Positions 34,180 to 46,500 of a DNA stretch of 64,000 nt are shown here, piece after piece; positions within the stretch are counted from its first letter, which is position 1; the number at the start of each line of letters is the position of its first letter. A program made the position numbers and the translations under genes. A model generated the notes under the pieces. It was given only the letters and a program-made list of their open reading frames with translations. It searched no databases and was not told the DNA's origin. Source of the DNA: Tenebrio molitor (Eukaryota > Arthropoda > Insecta > Coleoptera > Tenebrionidae); NCBI RefSeq assembly GCF_963966145.1, contig NC_091048.1, positions 4,216,001 through 4,280,000 of the forward strand, in the 5' to 3' direction.

Positions 34180-35650
34180 TTTGTATTCTGACCGAATGTT
34201 TTATTTTGCACTTTTGCAGATTTTTATGAAATAACAAATGTCAAACTTTTATGACATGCAGATCTGCCAACCCGATAAATTGCATTTTCCCTATTATGAT
34301 TATGATTATTTATTAGTCAATAAAAAAAACATTTATCGGAAAAATAATACATGTAAATTTGTTTTTTTACACTAAATTAGAGTAACATATGAACACTTTA
34401 ATTTTAACGTAACTGTAAAAAGAGTAAATTAACCGTGTGTGCTACCGCACTCTCCCAGAAATTTACAACACCGGTCGGTAAATCGCAGCTACCTTAACCT
34501 AAATTGAAAGGTAAATTGTAAACAGGAATCAGAAAGCCCGTAGGGCAAATAAAGCTTGTTAGCTAAATTGAAAGGTAAAGGTGTGTTTTACAGTTAGGAA
34601 AAAACACTAATTTGTGCAGATATTTATACCATAATTAGAAAATAAATAAAAATAGAACATAACCTTACTTTGAATTTAGTAACATATATTGATACTTTTT
34701 CAAAATTTAGGAACTCCAATCATTATAAATTGGAAAATTTCAAATAAGAGCATGTATAAGATAAACGATTATTTTATATTTCATCAAGGTTAGTAAATTA
34801 GGATTAAAAAGTCCACCCACATTTTAAAATGAAGAGAGAGTTATGTCGATGTATAAAACACTAAAACTTGTTAAGTTAAGAGTTGAATGTAGAATAAGTT
34901 TTGTTTTTATCACATTTAGAGCTCTCGACGCTTTGATTCTTATACAGAAGAAAAAAATTAATGTTTATGTTGTTGAGAGTGTTTTGAATAATTGGTTGTA
35001 TGATTCGAAATGATTTTTGAAAGGATTTGAAGAGTTGACGAAACTGAAGCAAAGAATGCATTATACTTTTTAAGCGATTTGCTGACATGTTTGAGGAAGT
35101 AGAATGATCTCTCAAGGTGTTTTCAAATACGAGTATGTTAAGATTTGCACACCGATTGTGTAAGTCAAAAGATACATGAGAGAATTATCTTATAAAATAT
35201 TGACATGATTCTGTATAAACGAAATATAACTAGATCCAAGATGTTTTGCACGTGTCTGTCAAACTGTCCTGGGAGAATAAAGTTTGTTAGGGAATCACGT
35301 TTAATCCATGTTGAAAATCACTCTTAACTCGTACTTTAAAGATAGTTTTCTTGTCGACGAAGCTTCTCGAAGTGGTCTCATTATTGATCCTTTCTTGTAC
35401 CGAAAGCGAACTTCACGAGTGATTTTTCCCATTACTAGTTCAATGTCAACACTTGAACTAGTAAAACTCAAGAATACGAAGAACACTTTTTATTTTGGTC
35501 TTATTGCTGATAGACATAACTTCCCTTTATGCATGATTTTATACTCTTCGAAGATGGAAAGTAGCCTTTACTGCTTGATTCACTTTTTCTAATGCATCTA
35601 GGATTTCGTCGTTTATTATAACAGTAAAAAAGTCACAAATTATAGTAACG
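34180..35650. other. No gene recognised
   Basis: AT-rich DNA. The short block TAAATTGAAAGGTAAA occurs twice near 34500 and 34563. Open frames at 34876-35115 and 35301-35592 have no domain. Confidence 0.4.
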
Positions 35651-35667
35651 TGTAGAAAGCCAATTAA

Positions 35668-35715
35668 AGAAAGAGGCAGAGAGAAATAGAGAGAGTGGGG
35701 GGAAAGAGAGAGAGT
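35668..35715. repeat. GA-rich microsatellite
   Basis: Purine-rich simple repeat of GAGA units with a short G run. Confidence 0.75.
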
Positions 35716-35920
35716 GCACCTGATCCTATCCTTTTTTCCATATATTGTAAACTTTATGAACTTCTTCTTCTTCTTTGAATCTGGAATTTTGCTGTTGAGG
35801 TAATTCGTAAGAACTTTGAAACGAGATCGAGATCTTCCTATTTGTAACTGATTGAATTTTGGTTTTTATCTCCCTTCTTTATAAGAAAATTTGATTCCAG
35901 CAGAATGTCAACATCAAAAA

Positions 35921-36228
35921 ATAGTTATTTGTACAACTACTTATTAAAGTTATACTTTTTTTCACGAATTTGCAAATAAGCAAATAAGCAAATAAGTGAA
36001 AAAAAAGAGACTTTCATAACGTGTTGTACACACTATTTTTTTGCATATGGATGTAAATTGAGAAATTTGGTCTAAAAGGATTTATGAAAATTTACAACAA
36101 AAAAATAGGAATGCTTTGACAATCATCTCCAAGGAGATGGAATAAAATGATGCAAAAAAGTACTACTCTCACTACGATTTTGCGTGTAAAAAAGTGCCAC
36201 TTTCATTACGATATACAAAAAAATATCT
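35921..36228. repeat. Dispersed repeat, copy 1
   Basis: About 308 bp, similar by eye at roughly 85-90% to 37937-38246. The first 120 bp is palindromic: TTGTACAAC with AAAGTTATACTTTTTTTCAC faces GTGAAAAAAAAGAGACTTTC with GTTGTACA. The rest is a shared tail including GTACTACT(C/T)TCACTACGATT and AAGTGCCACTT. The left boundary is approximate. Confidence 0.75.
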
Positions 36229-37936
36229 TTAAGTTTACATATTGCCTTGAGAGACGAGAAAATAGTATCCAATATTTTTACAATTTGAAAATTTAATTTG
36301 AACCTACATGTTTTAATCCTATCTAAACAAATACGATCAAAATGTGTGGTTTCAATAAAATGATGCACGCCTTAAATACATACAATTCAAGTGAGAACAA
36401 TAACTGATATGTATATGAATATCATAGACGTGGGGATATATAGGATAGCCACCAGGTGTTCTGATTTACCACCCCAGAGTTTTTTATGAGGGTCACAGTA
36501 GGGTGGATTTTAAAATACAAACAAGGATCAAAATAAGTCAAACAGAAAGTGCAGTCCTTAGTTTGTTATTAAGCAGGGGTTATCGATAACTGTGTAAATT
36601 ACTTTGGAAGTTTCTTGAAAAAACACAATTTATTCAACATCTTTCAGAATCACTCTGTAAATACAGATTCCTATTTGCACTGCTGAACTACTATTCTTCA
36701 ATAAAAACTTGACATTATGTTAACCACATCTGCCCACTCTCGTAATCAAAATAAACAAACTTGCCTTGGCAAACAATGCTATCGTGTGCGTTTATTGTAT
36801 GTGCGATAACATTATCGGACATTGACAAAAATTTTACTTGATATGTTTAAAAACTTTTCTTCATACTTTACCAAATAATAACTATTCGAAATCAAACCGG
36901 AGCTTAGGGACGTACCAAGCAGGTGTGCCTCGCACAGGGATGGTGAAAACTATTGTCGCTTAATACGAACAAAAAATTTTACCCTTAAAATATGCATCTC
37001 GGCAATCGATTTTCTGTGAGTTTTTTTTTTGCTTTAAAATGGACTGTGAAATATCAAATTACAATTTTTACCCAGTGGTACGTATGTATGAACTTTGAAT
37101 TGTATTAAGGTAAAACAGGATGCCAGTAAAATCGGAATTTTATATCGAAATTTGTACAAACAATTCTTTAATAAGAAAATAATACTCACTGGCTGAATTT
37201 CGATGTGTCAATATCAGCAAAGTAATTTGATATCAAAAAAGTGAACCAATAAACTCAAAAACACCCTCTCCTATAATGCAAATTTTGGAGAATAAAAAAT
37301 TGAGGGCAATTTCCAAAATGTTCCAAAAACTATTAGCATGTAGTCAAAAAGAAAATCTGCTTGAACACTTACTTTGATTGCTTTCGTTGGAAGTCGATTG
37401 TTTTAGTTTAAAAAAAGTGCAAAAGGCGTCTTTTTCATTTGCTGTTTTAGTTTGTTAATACGAAAATACCTTATGTGATGTGGAAACTATTTTCTTATTG
37501 AAAAATGAATTTTTTGTGGTAATTTCGGAGTGAAATTCGAATTTTACTATTACCCTGTTTCACCTTTAAAAATCGATATTTCAGAAACCATCAGTGCAAA
37601 GATTCCATTGGCATAAATCAGAATTTGATAATCTATATAAATTTGGAAAAAAGGGGGATGGGCATTTAAAGAAATGGAGATAACAATATTGCATGGAAAC
37701 AAAGAGAAGCAGAAAAATGAAAATTATTGGAAAGCGATTCTTTAAAAAAAAAAGCTAAATTAACCTGTCCGACTTTTTTTCGAAAAGCTCAACTCGAAAA
37801 AAAAAATACATATTCAGATTGTTGCAAACTTTGGCGAACACTGTACTTTAGGATATCCTTAGTAATATGTAATTGAAATGATTTCGTAATTAGCAACTTA
37901 CTGAAATCCGTTTTATTTGAGTTAACCCATGGTTAG
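36229..37936. other. AT-rich DNA between two repeat copies
   Basis: No gene, RNA or repeat boundary that I can support. Confidence 0.4.
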
Positions 37937-38246
37937 ATAGTTATTTGTACAACTGGTTATGAAAGTCATACTTTTTTTCATGAATTTGCAGTTTGATCAA
38001 TCAATCAAACAAATAAGTGAAAAAAAAGAAACTTTCGTAACGTGTTGTACACACTATTTTTTTGCAAATCGATGTAAGTTGAGAAATTTGGTCTAAAAGG
38101 ATTTATGAAAAATTAAAAAAAAAATAGGTATGATTTGACAATCATCTCCAAGGAAGTGGAATAAAATGATGCAAAAAAGTACTACTTTCACTACGATTTT
38201 TCGTGTAAAAAAGTGCCACTTCATTACGATATGCAAAAAATAATTT
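37937..38246. repeat. Dispersed repeat, copy 2
   Basis: Same family and orientation as 35921-36228, with the same palindromic head and tail. The loop of the head differs (GATCAATCAATC instead of repeated AAATAAGC). On the minus strand both copies encode a similar short peptide ending HHFIPxPWR, most likely because the DNA is repeated. Confidence 0.75.
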
Positions 38247-38507
38247 CAAAACATTCCTTAATACAAAAAATAAAAAATCGACTTTCGATTCATTTGCAAA
38301 ATTACTTTTTGAACAAGGGCGGCCACCACCTTTGGCACAGCCCAATCGTAGCTGCCCCATGAAATTTTTCCCTCCTTTTGGGCAAACTAAATATTATCTT
38401 GAAACTATTTTCAGTTTCTGTTACTTAGTTTATTAAGAATAATTGTAAAACTAAAGACAGCTTCAACAATAAAAAGCAATATGTATTGAAAATATTGATC
38501 GTATGTA

Positions 38508-38851
38508 CTATTGCGGGCAAAAAAAGTGGGACATCAAATTTCTGTCAGTTTTGAAAAATTCGATGTAGTTTAAGCTTTATTGTCATTTTTTTGACACTAT
38601 TCCAGATGACAGTTTAAAAATTTATTTTATACTCCTATTTTCCTTTTCCAAATGCTCTCTCCTTTTGATAAAGATAGATTTTGATTGGGACTTTGCCTTA
38701 AATAAATCTTCACTACGTCCTTACTTACAATCATTCCCTACAACCTACAATACTTAATGACAACGTCAATCAATTCAAATAAGATAAGGGTTATTTCACA
38801 TTAAAAGTCAAGACAATGACGTTGATGTCCCACTTTTTTTGCCCGCAATAG
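38508..38851. mobile_element. TA-flanked MITE (CTATTGCGGGC family)
   Basis: The inverted termini CTATTGCGGGCAAAAAAAGT, continuing GGGACATCAA, are perfect over about 30 bp at both ends. TA lies at 38506-38507 and 38852-38853. The 344-bp interior is non-coding. Ends and target suggest a Tc1/mariner-type non-autonomous element. Confidence 0.92.
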
Positions 38852-39050
38852 TACTGTCGCGAGCTAAAAATTCTGGTCGTCAATGTCATTTCAAAATTTG
38901 GTTAGATTGTCACAAATTAAAAAATTTTCCCTGTCTGATTATGCCCACGTCAACAAAGTGTCAAAAAATTAAATAATTAATGTCATACAACATGATGATA
39001 GGTTATGATTTTACGATCGTTCAATTTTGTACCAAAATAGTTATTTATTT

Positions 39051-39176
39051 AACGAGTTCGTGTGTAAATTGGGCTTTTTTTGGTATGAGTGGGCCAGATT
39101 AAAACGCGAGTGAAACGAGCGTTTTAAAGGCCCACGAGTGTAAAAAAAAGTCCAATTTACACAGGAACGAGTTGAA
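39051..39176. repeat. Foldback element
   Basis: GTGTAAATTGGGCTTTTTTT, then GAGTGGGCC, is mirrored by GGCCCACGAGTG and AAAAAAAAGTCCAATTTACAC-like sequence. The centre AAAACGC/GCGTTTT makes nearly the whole 126 bp self-complementary. Non-coding. Confidence 0.75.
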
Positions 39177-39179
39177 TAC

Positions 39180-40459
39180 AACGTTTTTTTGTTCGACGAC
39201 CCCCTTAAAAGCTCCAAATCGCTTAAAATATTTAAAATTAACTTGACGTTTCGTTTTGACAAGTTGTCACATTTATCAAAATTCGTTCACATAGGAGAAA
39301 ATTCTCAAATTCTGACAGTCTCGAACAAAAAATTTAATTTTTAATTTAGTTATGAAGGAGCAAATAAAAAGGATCACCTTCAAAATTCTAAAAATATAAC
39401 AAGAAATAAAAGCGATTGTACTAAATCGATGAAGAAAATAATTTGAAAACTCTAGAGTGTGGTAAAAAATACCACTCCCAAAATTATTTTTTACGCCGAA
39501 CCAACTTTAAAAAATTTTTGTTTTCCCCCCGTGCTTAATCCTTTCCAATTTCCTCCGATAAACCACCTCCTCCTCCACCACAATTTTTATTGCGCAAACC
39601 TTCACATATTTCCCTGCAATATTTACCGTGAAACCTTTCAAAATAATTTTTCATGCATGGAAACGTTTCAATTTCCTGATTTGGCGCAATTCACGTAATC
39701 CAATTTCCAAATTTACAGTCGCCACACTTTTATCGATCCCCCGACGAAATCCTCCCTTATAAATAATACATTCCTGTTTGCGAGTAATGGACTTAACGCA
39801 AAGATGAAATAATTTCGGCGGCTCCTGATGGATTAGCGATAATCGAAGCTGCGACGAGTTTAAAAACGGCCCTCCTAAGTAGGCTGAAACCCTCTTTAAT
39901 GGAAACTCGTCCATTTCGCCCCCGTAATCCTGTTGGCGTGTATTGGTCCGTGTGTCAGTCTGCAGTGGTTTTTCCTACGTAATCCCGAATTCCATAACAC
40001 TTAGTTTTATGTGGGAATGCATCGATCTGGATTCGAGAGAGCCTCTTGGTCAGCTTAAGAGTAAGGCCCTTATGCTTTCCCTCTAGTCTACTGCAGGATT
40101 ACGCCTCCTCCTTCGGATTCAACGCCGCCGACATAACTACTAACTTACTTACGGAAAGGATGCACCCAACAGTTATACTCCAAGCAATACGACGCTAAAT
40201 ATCTCTTCACGACAAGAACAAACACACCTGAATTTGACATTAATACTACAACGAAAACTGGTTTTTCTTCAAGACAAATTTTTTGTCGTGTGGGTGGTGG
40301 TTACGCTTTCATATATGAAATTATATCAATAAATCCACGTGGAGAGAAACGTGTTGATAAATGACAAAACACAAGAATCAATACTCTATCTGACGACACG
40401 TGTAAGAACAAGAAAAAAGTCCCTAAAAATTTCTAGGTAATTCCCCTAAGTATCAAACC
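39180..40459. other. No gene recognised
   Basis: Mixed composition; unique-looking sequence near 39500-40200. A donor-like site on the minus strand at about 40145 lacks a good acceptor. Nothing firmly supportable. Confidence 0.4.
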
Positions 40460-40461
40460 AA

Positions 40462-40486
40462 TTGGGAATTTTTTAAAAATTCCCAA
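40462..40486. repeat. Perfect short palindrome
   Basis: TTGGGAATTTTT and AAAAATTCCCAA are exact complements separated by one base, about 75 bases downstream (in minus-strand sense) of the candidate exon at 40560. It may be incidental. Confidence 0.6.
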
Positions 40487-40559
40487 ATTAAAAATGTGAC
40501 AGATTTGCAACTAAAAATCTTGCCAAACGTCAAATATAGTGTACGCTAGCGCCCTCTAC

Positions 40560-40989
40560 CTTTTCCTCGTCGAACGCTTCATCCCCCAGTTCTGTTTGTT
40601 GTCCTCTTGTCACAGTCACCCTTCCACAAGAGCGCGGTGTTGCCGGCGGCGTCGGTAAACTGTCTGGCAATTGTTGCACGCCCTCTGTCTCCTGGCGTAT
40701 GAACTGAATCCTCCCCGCTTCGACGCATATATTGGGCGCGAGAGGGTAGCACTGGGTGGGGCTGGGGTTTGAATCGAGACTAGCGCGCTTTGGATATGGT
40801 GGCGGACTTCCGTTTACTATATCATTAGGTGATAGTTCCGGCATGACGCCGTGCTTATCGTACCCTAAAAAATGAGCTTTGTCTTCACAGACGGGGTGAA
40901 CTTGACGGACCGACGGACGGGAGGGTTTCTCCTTGTCAACTTCGATTGGATTCGTGTCGGCGCCGGGGATTCGAGAGACGTTGGCAGAC
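40560..40989 (-). CDS. Candidate GC-rich exon, Pro/Ser-rich
   Basis: On the minus strand a good acceptor (GGTTTCGTCGTTGCAG) opens 143 codons after one split base. They run without a stop to AAG|GTAGAG at 40560, phase 0; if not spliced, a TGA follows at 40530. The peptide is polar and rich in Pro, Ser and Asp (for example SPNDIVNGSPPPYPKR and LPDSLPTPPATPRSCG), resembling a disordered cytoplasmic region. GC content is far above the flanks. The phase matches the coiled-coil exon at 23889-23999. The donor is only moderate, so a terminal exon is the alternative. The upstream exon, needed in phase 1/2, was not found and the family is not recognised. Confidence 0.55.
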
Positions 40990-41670
40990 CTGCAACGACG
41001 AAACCAAAATTACTGTTGGAGTTCTGATGATACAGCTGTCAATTAGATTAATTGAAATTTTGATTACTTTAGAACTACGGTCCGTACTAGGATTAAATTC
41101 TATAATTAATCATGTCTACTCTACCTACGTAATCAGTAATCACTATCATATTAGAATTATATTTGCAGCTTAGAGTATGTCTAAAAAGTACTAGATACAC
41201 TTACTATACGTAACTGTTAATTGTTACTTGTAAGAGAGTATATATTTGTAGGTGAAAAACAATTTCTTGTACTTTTTCCGCAAGGTCTCAATACGCAATA
41301 AAAATGTAAATATTTGTACTTACATGAAATTGTTTACAAAATAAACGATTTGTATGTTTACATTTCAAATGGGAAATGGATTATATAAGCATTTGTCTAA
41401 CGATATTGGAGAGTTTATGAATTTAAAAAAAAAATTACGATACTGTAACTTTTGAGTTGAGTATTGTTTAAAGCTTGTAAATTATGTAAGGAAAGTATTT
41501 GAACTGATAGGAGTACGTACATGACGGCTATTCGGAATTTTGCAAGTACCTACTGTCTTATTATCACTGTGCTACAAGCGTTTGTGAAGACTACACGAAA
41601 CAGCTTGGGGAAAATATTTGTGGAGTAAAACACTTCTGGCTGTGATCCGAGTTACGTGTTAGGTAAGAAT
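40990..41670. other. No gene recognised
   Basis: Mostly AT-rich DNA upstream (minus sense) of the candidate exon. No supportable further exon. Confidence 0.4.
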
Positions 41671-41784
41671 TGGATCCGAGATTTTAAATTTGGCAGAGAA
41701 TCTTGTGAATCAGGTGACAGACACCCCAAAACTGTTGTGACGAAAAAAACGATTTGGACACAGTTTGCAGCAGAGTTAAAATGA
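41671..41784 (+). pseudogene. Mariner transposase N-terminal remnant
   Basis: The frame reads WIRDFKFGRESCESGDRHPK, then TVVTKKTI, matching the linker between the DNA-binding half and the catalytic domain of mariner transposases (typically W..RFK.GR.S.ED..R.GRP.T..T..NI). The open frame ends at TGA 41782-41784. No catalytic residues follow. A related remnant is at 54256. Confidence 0.6.
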
Positions 41785-41786
41785 AT

Positions 41787-41845
41787 GGCCACGAAATTGG
41801 ATTTCGCGGCCTGTTTTTGGTACGCGAAGTGCTCATTTCGCGTAC
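41787..41845. repeat. Twin hairpins, second copy
   Basis: GGCCACGAAAT/ATTTCGCGGCC (41787-41811) followed by GTACGCGAA/TTTCGCGTAC (41820-41845). The order and spacing match 22896-22945, and GGTTGC follows both. A compact dispersed repeat with two adjacent stems. Confidence 0.75.
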
Positions 41846-42063
41846 GGTTGCCTACAAAATAAATTAAATATACCGTGCCAATCAAAGGATAAGAAATGTG
41901 CGTTACATTTTTTCCGTCACTTTCCCGATAGACCAATTCCATCAATCGGAACGATTTTTAATATTTTTTCAATTTAACAACCACGGGTGCGTCTAGTATA
42001 AATTGGTTTCATAACAAATACTCTCAATGCATTGAGTTAAAAAAATGTCCCGTTCTATCATTC

Positions 42064-42161
42064 AGAGTAGAAGGTCTTCTTGTGCTTCGCCCAGTTGCAA
42101 CCTCGAATTCGTCTCTGTCTTTGATCTCTGGGGTTAGCACAAGAAGACTCACTTCTACTCT
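42064..42161. repeat. Inverted repeat (AGAGTAGAAG arms)
   Basis: AGAGTAGAAG plus GTCTTCTTGTGCT (42064-42086) is mirrored by AGCACAAGAAGAC plus CTTCTACTCT (42136-42161) around a loop of about 50 bases. Non-coding; possibly a small MITE. Confidence 0.7.
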
Positions 42162-42432
42162 TTGTTTTGGAAGGTTATGTTCAAAAATAATTTTTTTGAA
42201 TGTTTCTAGAGTTCTGATTCAAGTCAGAGACAATAAATGAAAAAAATAAGAATAATTGAAGGTATCTTTTCTGTATTTGAACACTTTACAAGGGACTATT
42301 GGTAAATATCTAGCGTAGTGTAAAAGGAAACTATTTGCAAAATAATATTTTATTCACCACAATAATCCATCAACTCACAACGTTCATGTAGTAGTCTAAC
42401 CCCTTAAATTCGTTTCCTTGCTTTGCAAACTA

Positions 42433-42812
42433 CACTTGGGCCAACCAACAGATATAGTAATAAAACCGCCCCCTAGTGCCCGCGTATTTTAAATAGCAGC
42501 TTCCAATTGGCTTATTCAAAACGTGCGCAGATTTTCGAAAGCCTGATGCACATCCACAAAAATTACTTGATGGCATTCGGCATCTCATTCGTTTTAACCT
42601 CGCTTCGGGAGTTTGACCACGTGTTTATGTTTGTTTGTTTTCCTTGGCATTTTTCGATTTGTATTACAAAATAGTTTTTTTTCAAGACATATAAGAATGA
42701 CAAATGGCAAAGAACTTGCTTCATTGTGAAACAGGCTTCTGCGTATATCGTTTTACGCAACTAGGCCACATCCCCTTTTTTTTATTACTATATCTGTTGG
42801 TTGGCCCAAGTA
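42433..42812. mobile_element. TA-flanked MITE (CACTTGGGCC family)
   Basis: ACTTGGGCCAACCAACAGAT, continuing ATAGTAATAAA, is perfectly inverted at the right end over 31 bp. TA lies at 42431-42432 and 42813-42814. The 380-bp interior has no domain-bearing frame. It abuts the mariner pseudogene that starts about 30 bp further right. Confidence 0.9.
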
Positions 42813-42839
42813 TAGCTCTCTAGAATATCGATCCAACTC

Positions 42840-43590
42840 TTTTGACGTGGATATTCATTCTTTTAAGATTTTGTGGAGTTTTACAAAGTCAGAACAACGT
42901 GCGAATAAATCAATAACTTTACAACCGATTTCATTGAACTTTTGGAGGGGTAAATTGTCTTGCAAAACAAGGCACCTTAAGAAAGTTTCCCAAGACGTGT
43001 TTCCACAATTTTGGTTCGAAGTTTTGCTAACAAAGAACAGTAATAATTCCCCGTCATAGATTTTGCTTGCTGCATGTAATCAGGGAAAATTACCCCATCT
43101 TTATCCCAGAAAATGGAGTCGAGGACTTTTTCGGCAGACCTGAACGTGAAACTTTTTACGTCGAGAACTAGGATGTTTCCATTCTATTGACATTTCTTTG
43201 ATGAACCCGAGGTTCATCAATTGTAGCCAGACGGTCCAACTATTTTCAAATTGGTTGCAAATCGATCTGGATGTTGTCATTCTCCATTCAGGCCTTTGGG
43301 TGTCCATTTTGCTGATAATTTTCTTATACCCAATTCATTGTTAATGATATGAAAAACCCGTTCATATGAGATATGAATACATATTCTTCGATCTTCCCAA
43401 ATCGTACCATGGACAACATCGACGCTTTCTGTTGTTGACGCAGAAATCGGTTTTCCCCTTTCTGCTCATTTTAAAAAATTGTTATCCATCTTAGACGCCG
43501 CAACCCAGTTTTTTATGGTAAAACAGGAAGAACATTGATCTGATAATGTTGTCAAAATGTCATCAAAATTTCTTTGCCGGATACCCCTTT
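42840..43590 (-). pseudogene. Mariner transposase pseudogene
   Basis: Read on the minus strand in shifting frames: an N-terminal piece (FTIKNWVAASK); the linker (AERGKPISASTTESVDVVHG, then TIWEDRR); SYERVFHIINNELGIRKLSA with KWTPK; RSAEKVLDSIFWDKDGVIF and DYM; then GNYYCSLLAKLR. This is the order of mariner transposase motifs. At least two stops and several frameshifts are present, and the catalytic aspartates are not all identifiable. An autonomous copy was once inserted here; it is long dead. The subfamily is uncertain. Confidence 0.75.
43198..43220. repeat. Perfect 10-bp hairpin
   Basis: TTGATGAACC and GGTTCATCAA flank CGA. It lies inside the mariner pseudogene and probably arose by decay; no function is implied. 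Confidence 0.6.
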
Positions 43591-43599
43591 TAAAAATAG

Positions 43600-46500
43600 C
43601 TGCTTAATTTACTTATATTTATGTATTATAAATGACCTAGAAGACATTTTTTTCTTCATATCAATAAAATATTTTGTACGCTGATCTTAAGAACAAATAA
43701 ATTCGCAGAGAGAAAACAGACACAATAGTTGTTTACCAGTTTTATGTTTCACTCAGAAAAATCTTAATCTTGATCTACGCATGATTTTATTCTTCTCTTT
43801 ATTTTCTTGAGGTGTGGTAAACGCAAATGACTTTTTGTTGAGAAAGAAATAATAAAAGAAACCGGAGTTTTCAATTACTCAATGACTATAAAATCAATAG
43901 CAGCTTCGTTTCCACTCGTTAGTCCTTTTGTTCGTGTAGACTGATGAATTCTGTAATTCTCGAACGTCATATTACTAATTTGTGTATTGTCACCGATCTT
44001 CGAATTTTTTTCTTCACAATACATATTGTTACAAAAAGATTTTCTAAGTATTCTTTGCTGTAAATTGTTTTCGTTTCTAGACAAATTGGTTTTACTCATT
44101 TTTCGCTGCGGAATAATAAGAATCCTCAAAAAAGCGTTCCAACACTCTTTAATCATTGATTAACTTTCTCCTCCTTTTGTCAACAGTTTACTGACATTTT
44201 TACACTTTGTCAACATTATCAAAGTTTGCTCAAACTCTTACTGAACTTGGTAAGGCGTTAAGTTATGAACCAAGGACAAAACGATCCCTAATCACTAATT
44301 ACCGAACAGTAGAAGAGCGAAGAGCACGCTTGACTAGGTTTCCCAAAAGTAATTCTCCGGTGACTCATGCTCCAAGATGAATCTGGCAACGATTTGGCTT
44401 TGAATAGGTGAAATACAATTCGCTTTAGAGATTTCTCATTGTTATGAACCGTTCTGCCAAAACCAGAAACCACACAAAGATTTGACGTAACTGCCTGTTT
44501 CGATAAATCACTGAATCACGCAAGGTCCTCACATTTCAAAAACAGTTTTATCAATAATCTCTCAACGGAATGCATTTTATCGTGACTTGAAACATTCTCT
44601 CGTACAAAAATGCATGACTCAATAGTACAAATCTATAACTGCACCAGTTTCGAGAAAATTCAGAAGCATCTTCTTCTAGGACTCGCATTACACTCCATTG
44701 CACTTAATTGCGAGTGCGTCGGCAGATTCCAATCGGATTTCGAAAACACAGGCAAGATTTTTTATCCTGTCACATACATCAAGGTAGAAACAGGACGAAA
44801 TTGCGTAATTTGCCAATTAAATGACCGCTAAATAGGTAGGAGTGTGCGAGACGAAACGGTTACAGCAGGTGTTCGGCTTGGTTAATGACAATGCAATGGT
44901 TGTGCAGTTGCATTCTTGAAATCGTTGTAAAAAGACATTTCATATCCTGAATTAACGAAACGTTCGTTTCCTACGATTTTATTAATAAGATGGTTTTCCA
45001 CGAATCGCTGCAGAGAAATAACTAGGCGGAGATGATGTGATGTGGATTAGACGAAGTTTGGCCCACTTTACGGAAAAGTTGTTACGTAGGCTGGTGCATA
45101 CTTGTAAAAGTGCACCAAGAATATACCGGTCAAATGGAACGCACGTTATAGATCAGTTAGAGCCATAAAAAATCTTCAAAAGAGTGCAACGATCAAAATG
45201 CAACTTGCATAAGCCCGATAATTTTAGTTAATTTGGTAGTAAAGCTGTCTGTTGAATTAGGTTAAATTTTTCTAAGTTTGAGGTTATAAACAGCGTCAAT
45301 GTCTAGTTTAGTGCATTGTTGTCAGTTTTACCAGTTTGCAATAGAAAAATACTCAAGACATCGCGGGAAATTCAGCAACATGTTATGTTCAATTTGATAG
45401 GTCTGTCAGGCACTTTGGTGATGAAAATCAAACAGTGTGTCCAATGTTAAAAAAATAAATCATGGCCTCCCACTATGTCAAAATAATGCGAACGGTATTT
45501 AGATACTGCCACCTGGATTGAAATTTAAAACTAAAAAGAAGAAAAAACTCAACCAGCTGTCACCTTCATATAATAAATCTTTCACAGACTTTTAATTTTA
45601 ATCCACCTGAAAACTGGACAAAATTTTCACTTTTTATTTATTAATGATTTAAATATCACACGGATTATAAAACAACTCAAGAATATGTTTTGGAAGATTT
45701 CTAGATAATTAATTTCAACCTGGACAACCAGAAATGTCTCATTTAATCTCCGAGCCACGTAAATTATTTTTATTAGGCAAGAACTGTTAAATTATGTAAA
45801 ATATGAATCAATTATTGATTAGTTAATTATTCAGCGAGATAGAGGGTGAGATATCTGTGCGACGACCCCTCGAAACGGGTGAGAAACATGATCCAACCCT
45901 AATAAAAAATTAATGATTCAGATGACCTGTTCCAAGTTCCATAATTATATTTCATTGATTTTAAATTCCTTTGACGGCGGCGAAAAAACGTTTTACATTT
46001 TTGTAACTCAATTATCAGTAATCACCTTAAAGTAAAACAACAGCGAGTTCAGTTAGTTAGATGCTGGCGCCAATCAGACATGTGACCTACTTGTGCCTCG
46101 ACAGCCAATTGCATCGAAGTAGTGTGAATCAATCCGCGCGGTGACTTTCGCTTTTCACGGAACTCGGGAAACCGATAAAAAGGCAGTCATCCAGGTTAAC
46201 AACAATTTCTTGGATACTTGCAAGGCATAAATAGTACAATGGCTTGTACCTCCGGGTTATGCAACAATATACCACTTATTTGTGGATTAGGGCACGTCAC
46301 GTTCCGCGAACCATGTAGGAGCACCTAAAGATACACCAGTGGTAATAAATCGTTTGGCGTGTTTGCGGCAAATACTGGATCACAAGCCGCCAAGCCCGTG
46401 TTTTTAACACACAACACTGGTAGGCGGAATAGACACCCACGGGATTTCATTCAGACCGTGCTTAAATCACGATACCTGCCACTTTTCGGGACACACTGTA

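Noticed and set aside
36123..38360. Similar minus-strand peptides ending HHFIPxPWR in two places
   Set aside because: Explained by the repeated DNA at 35921 and 37937; the open parts are short and lack other coding signs.
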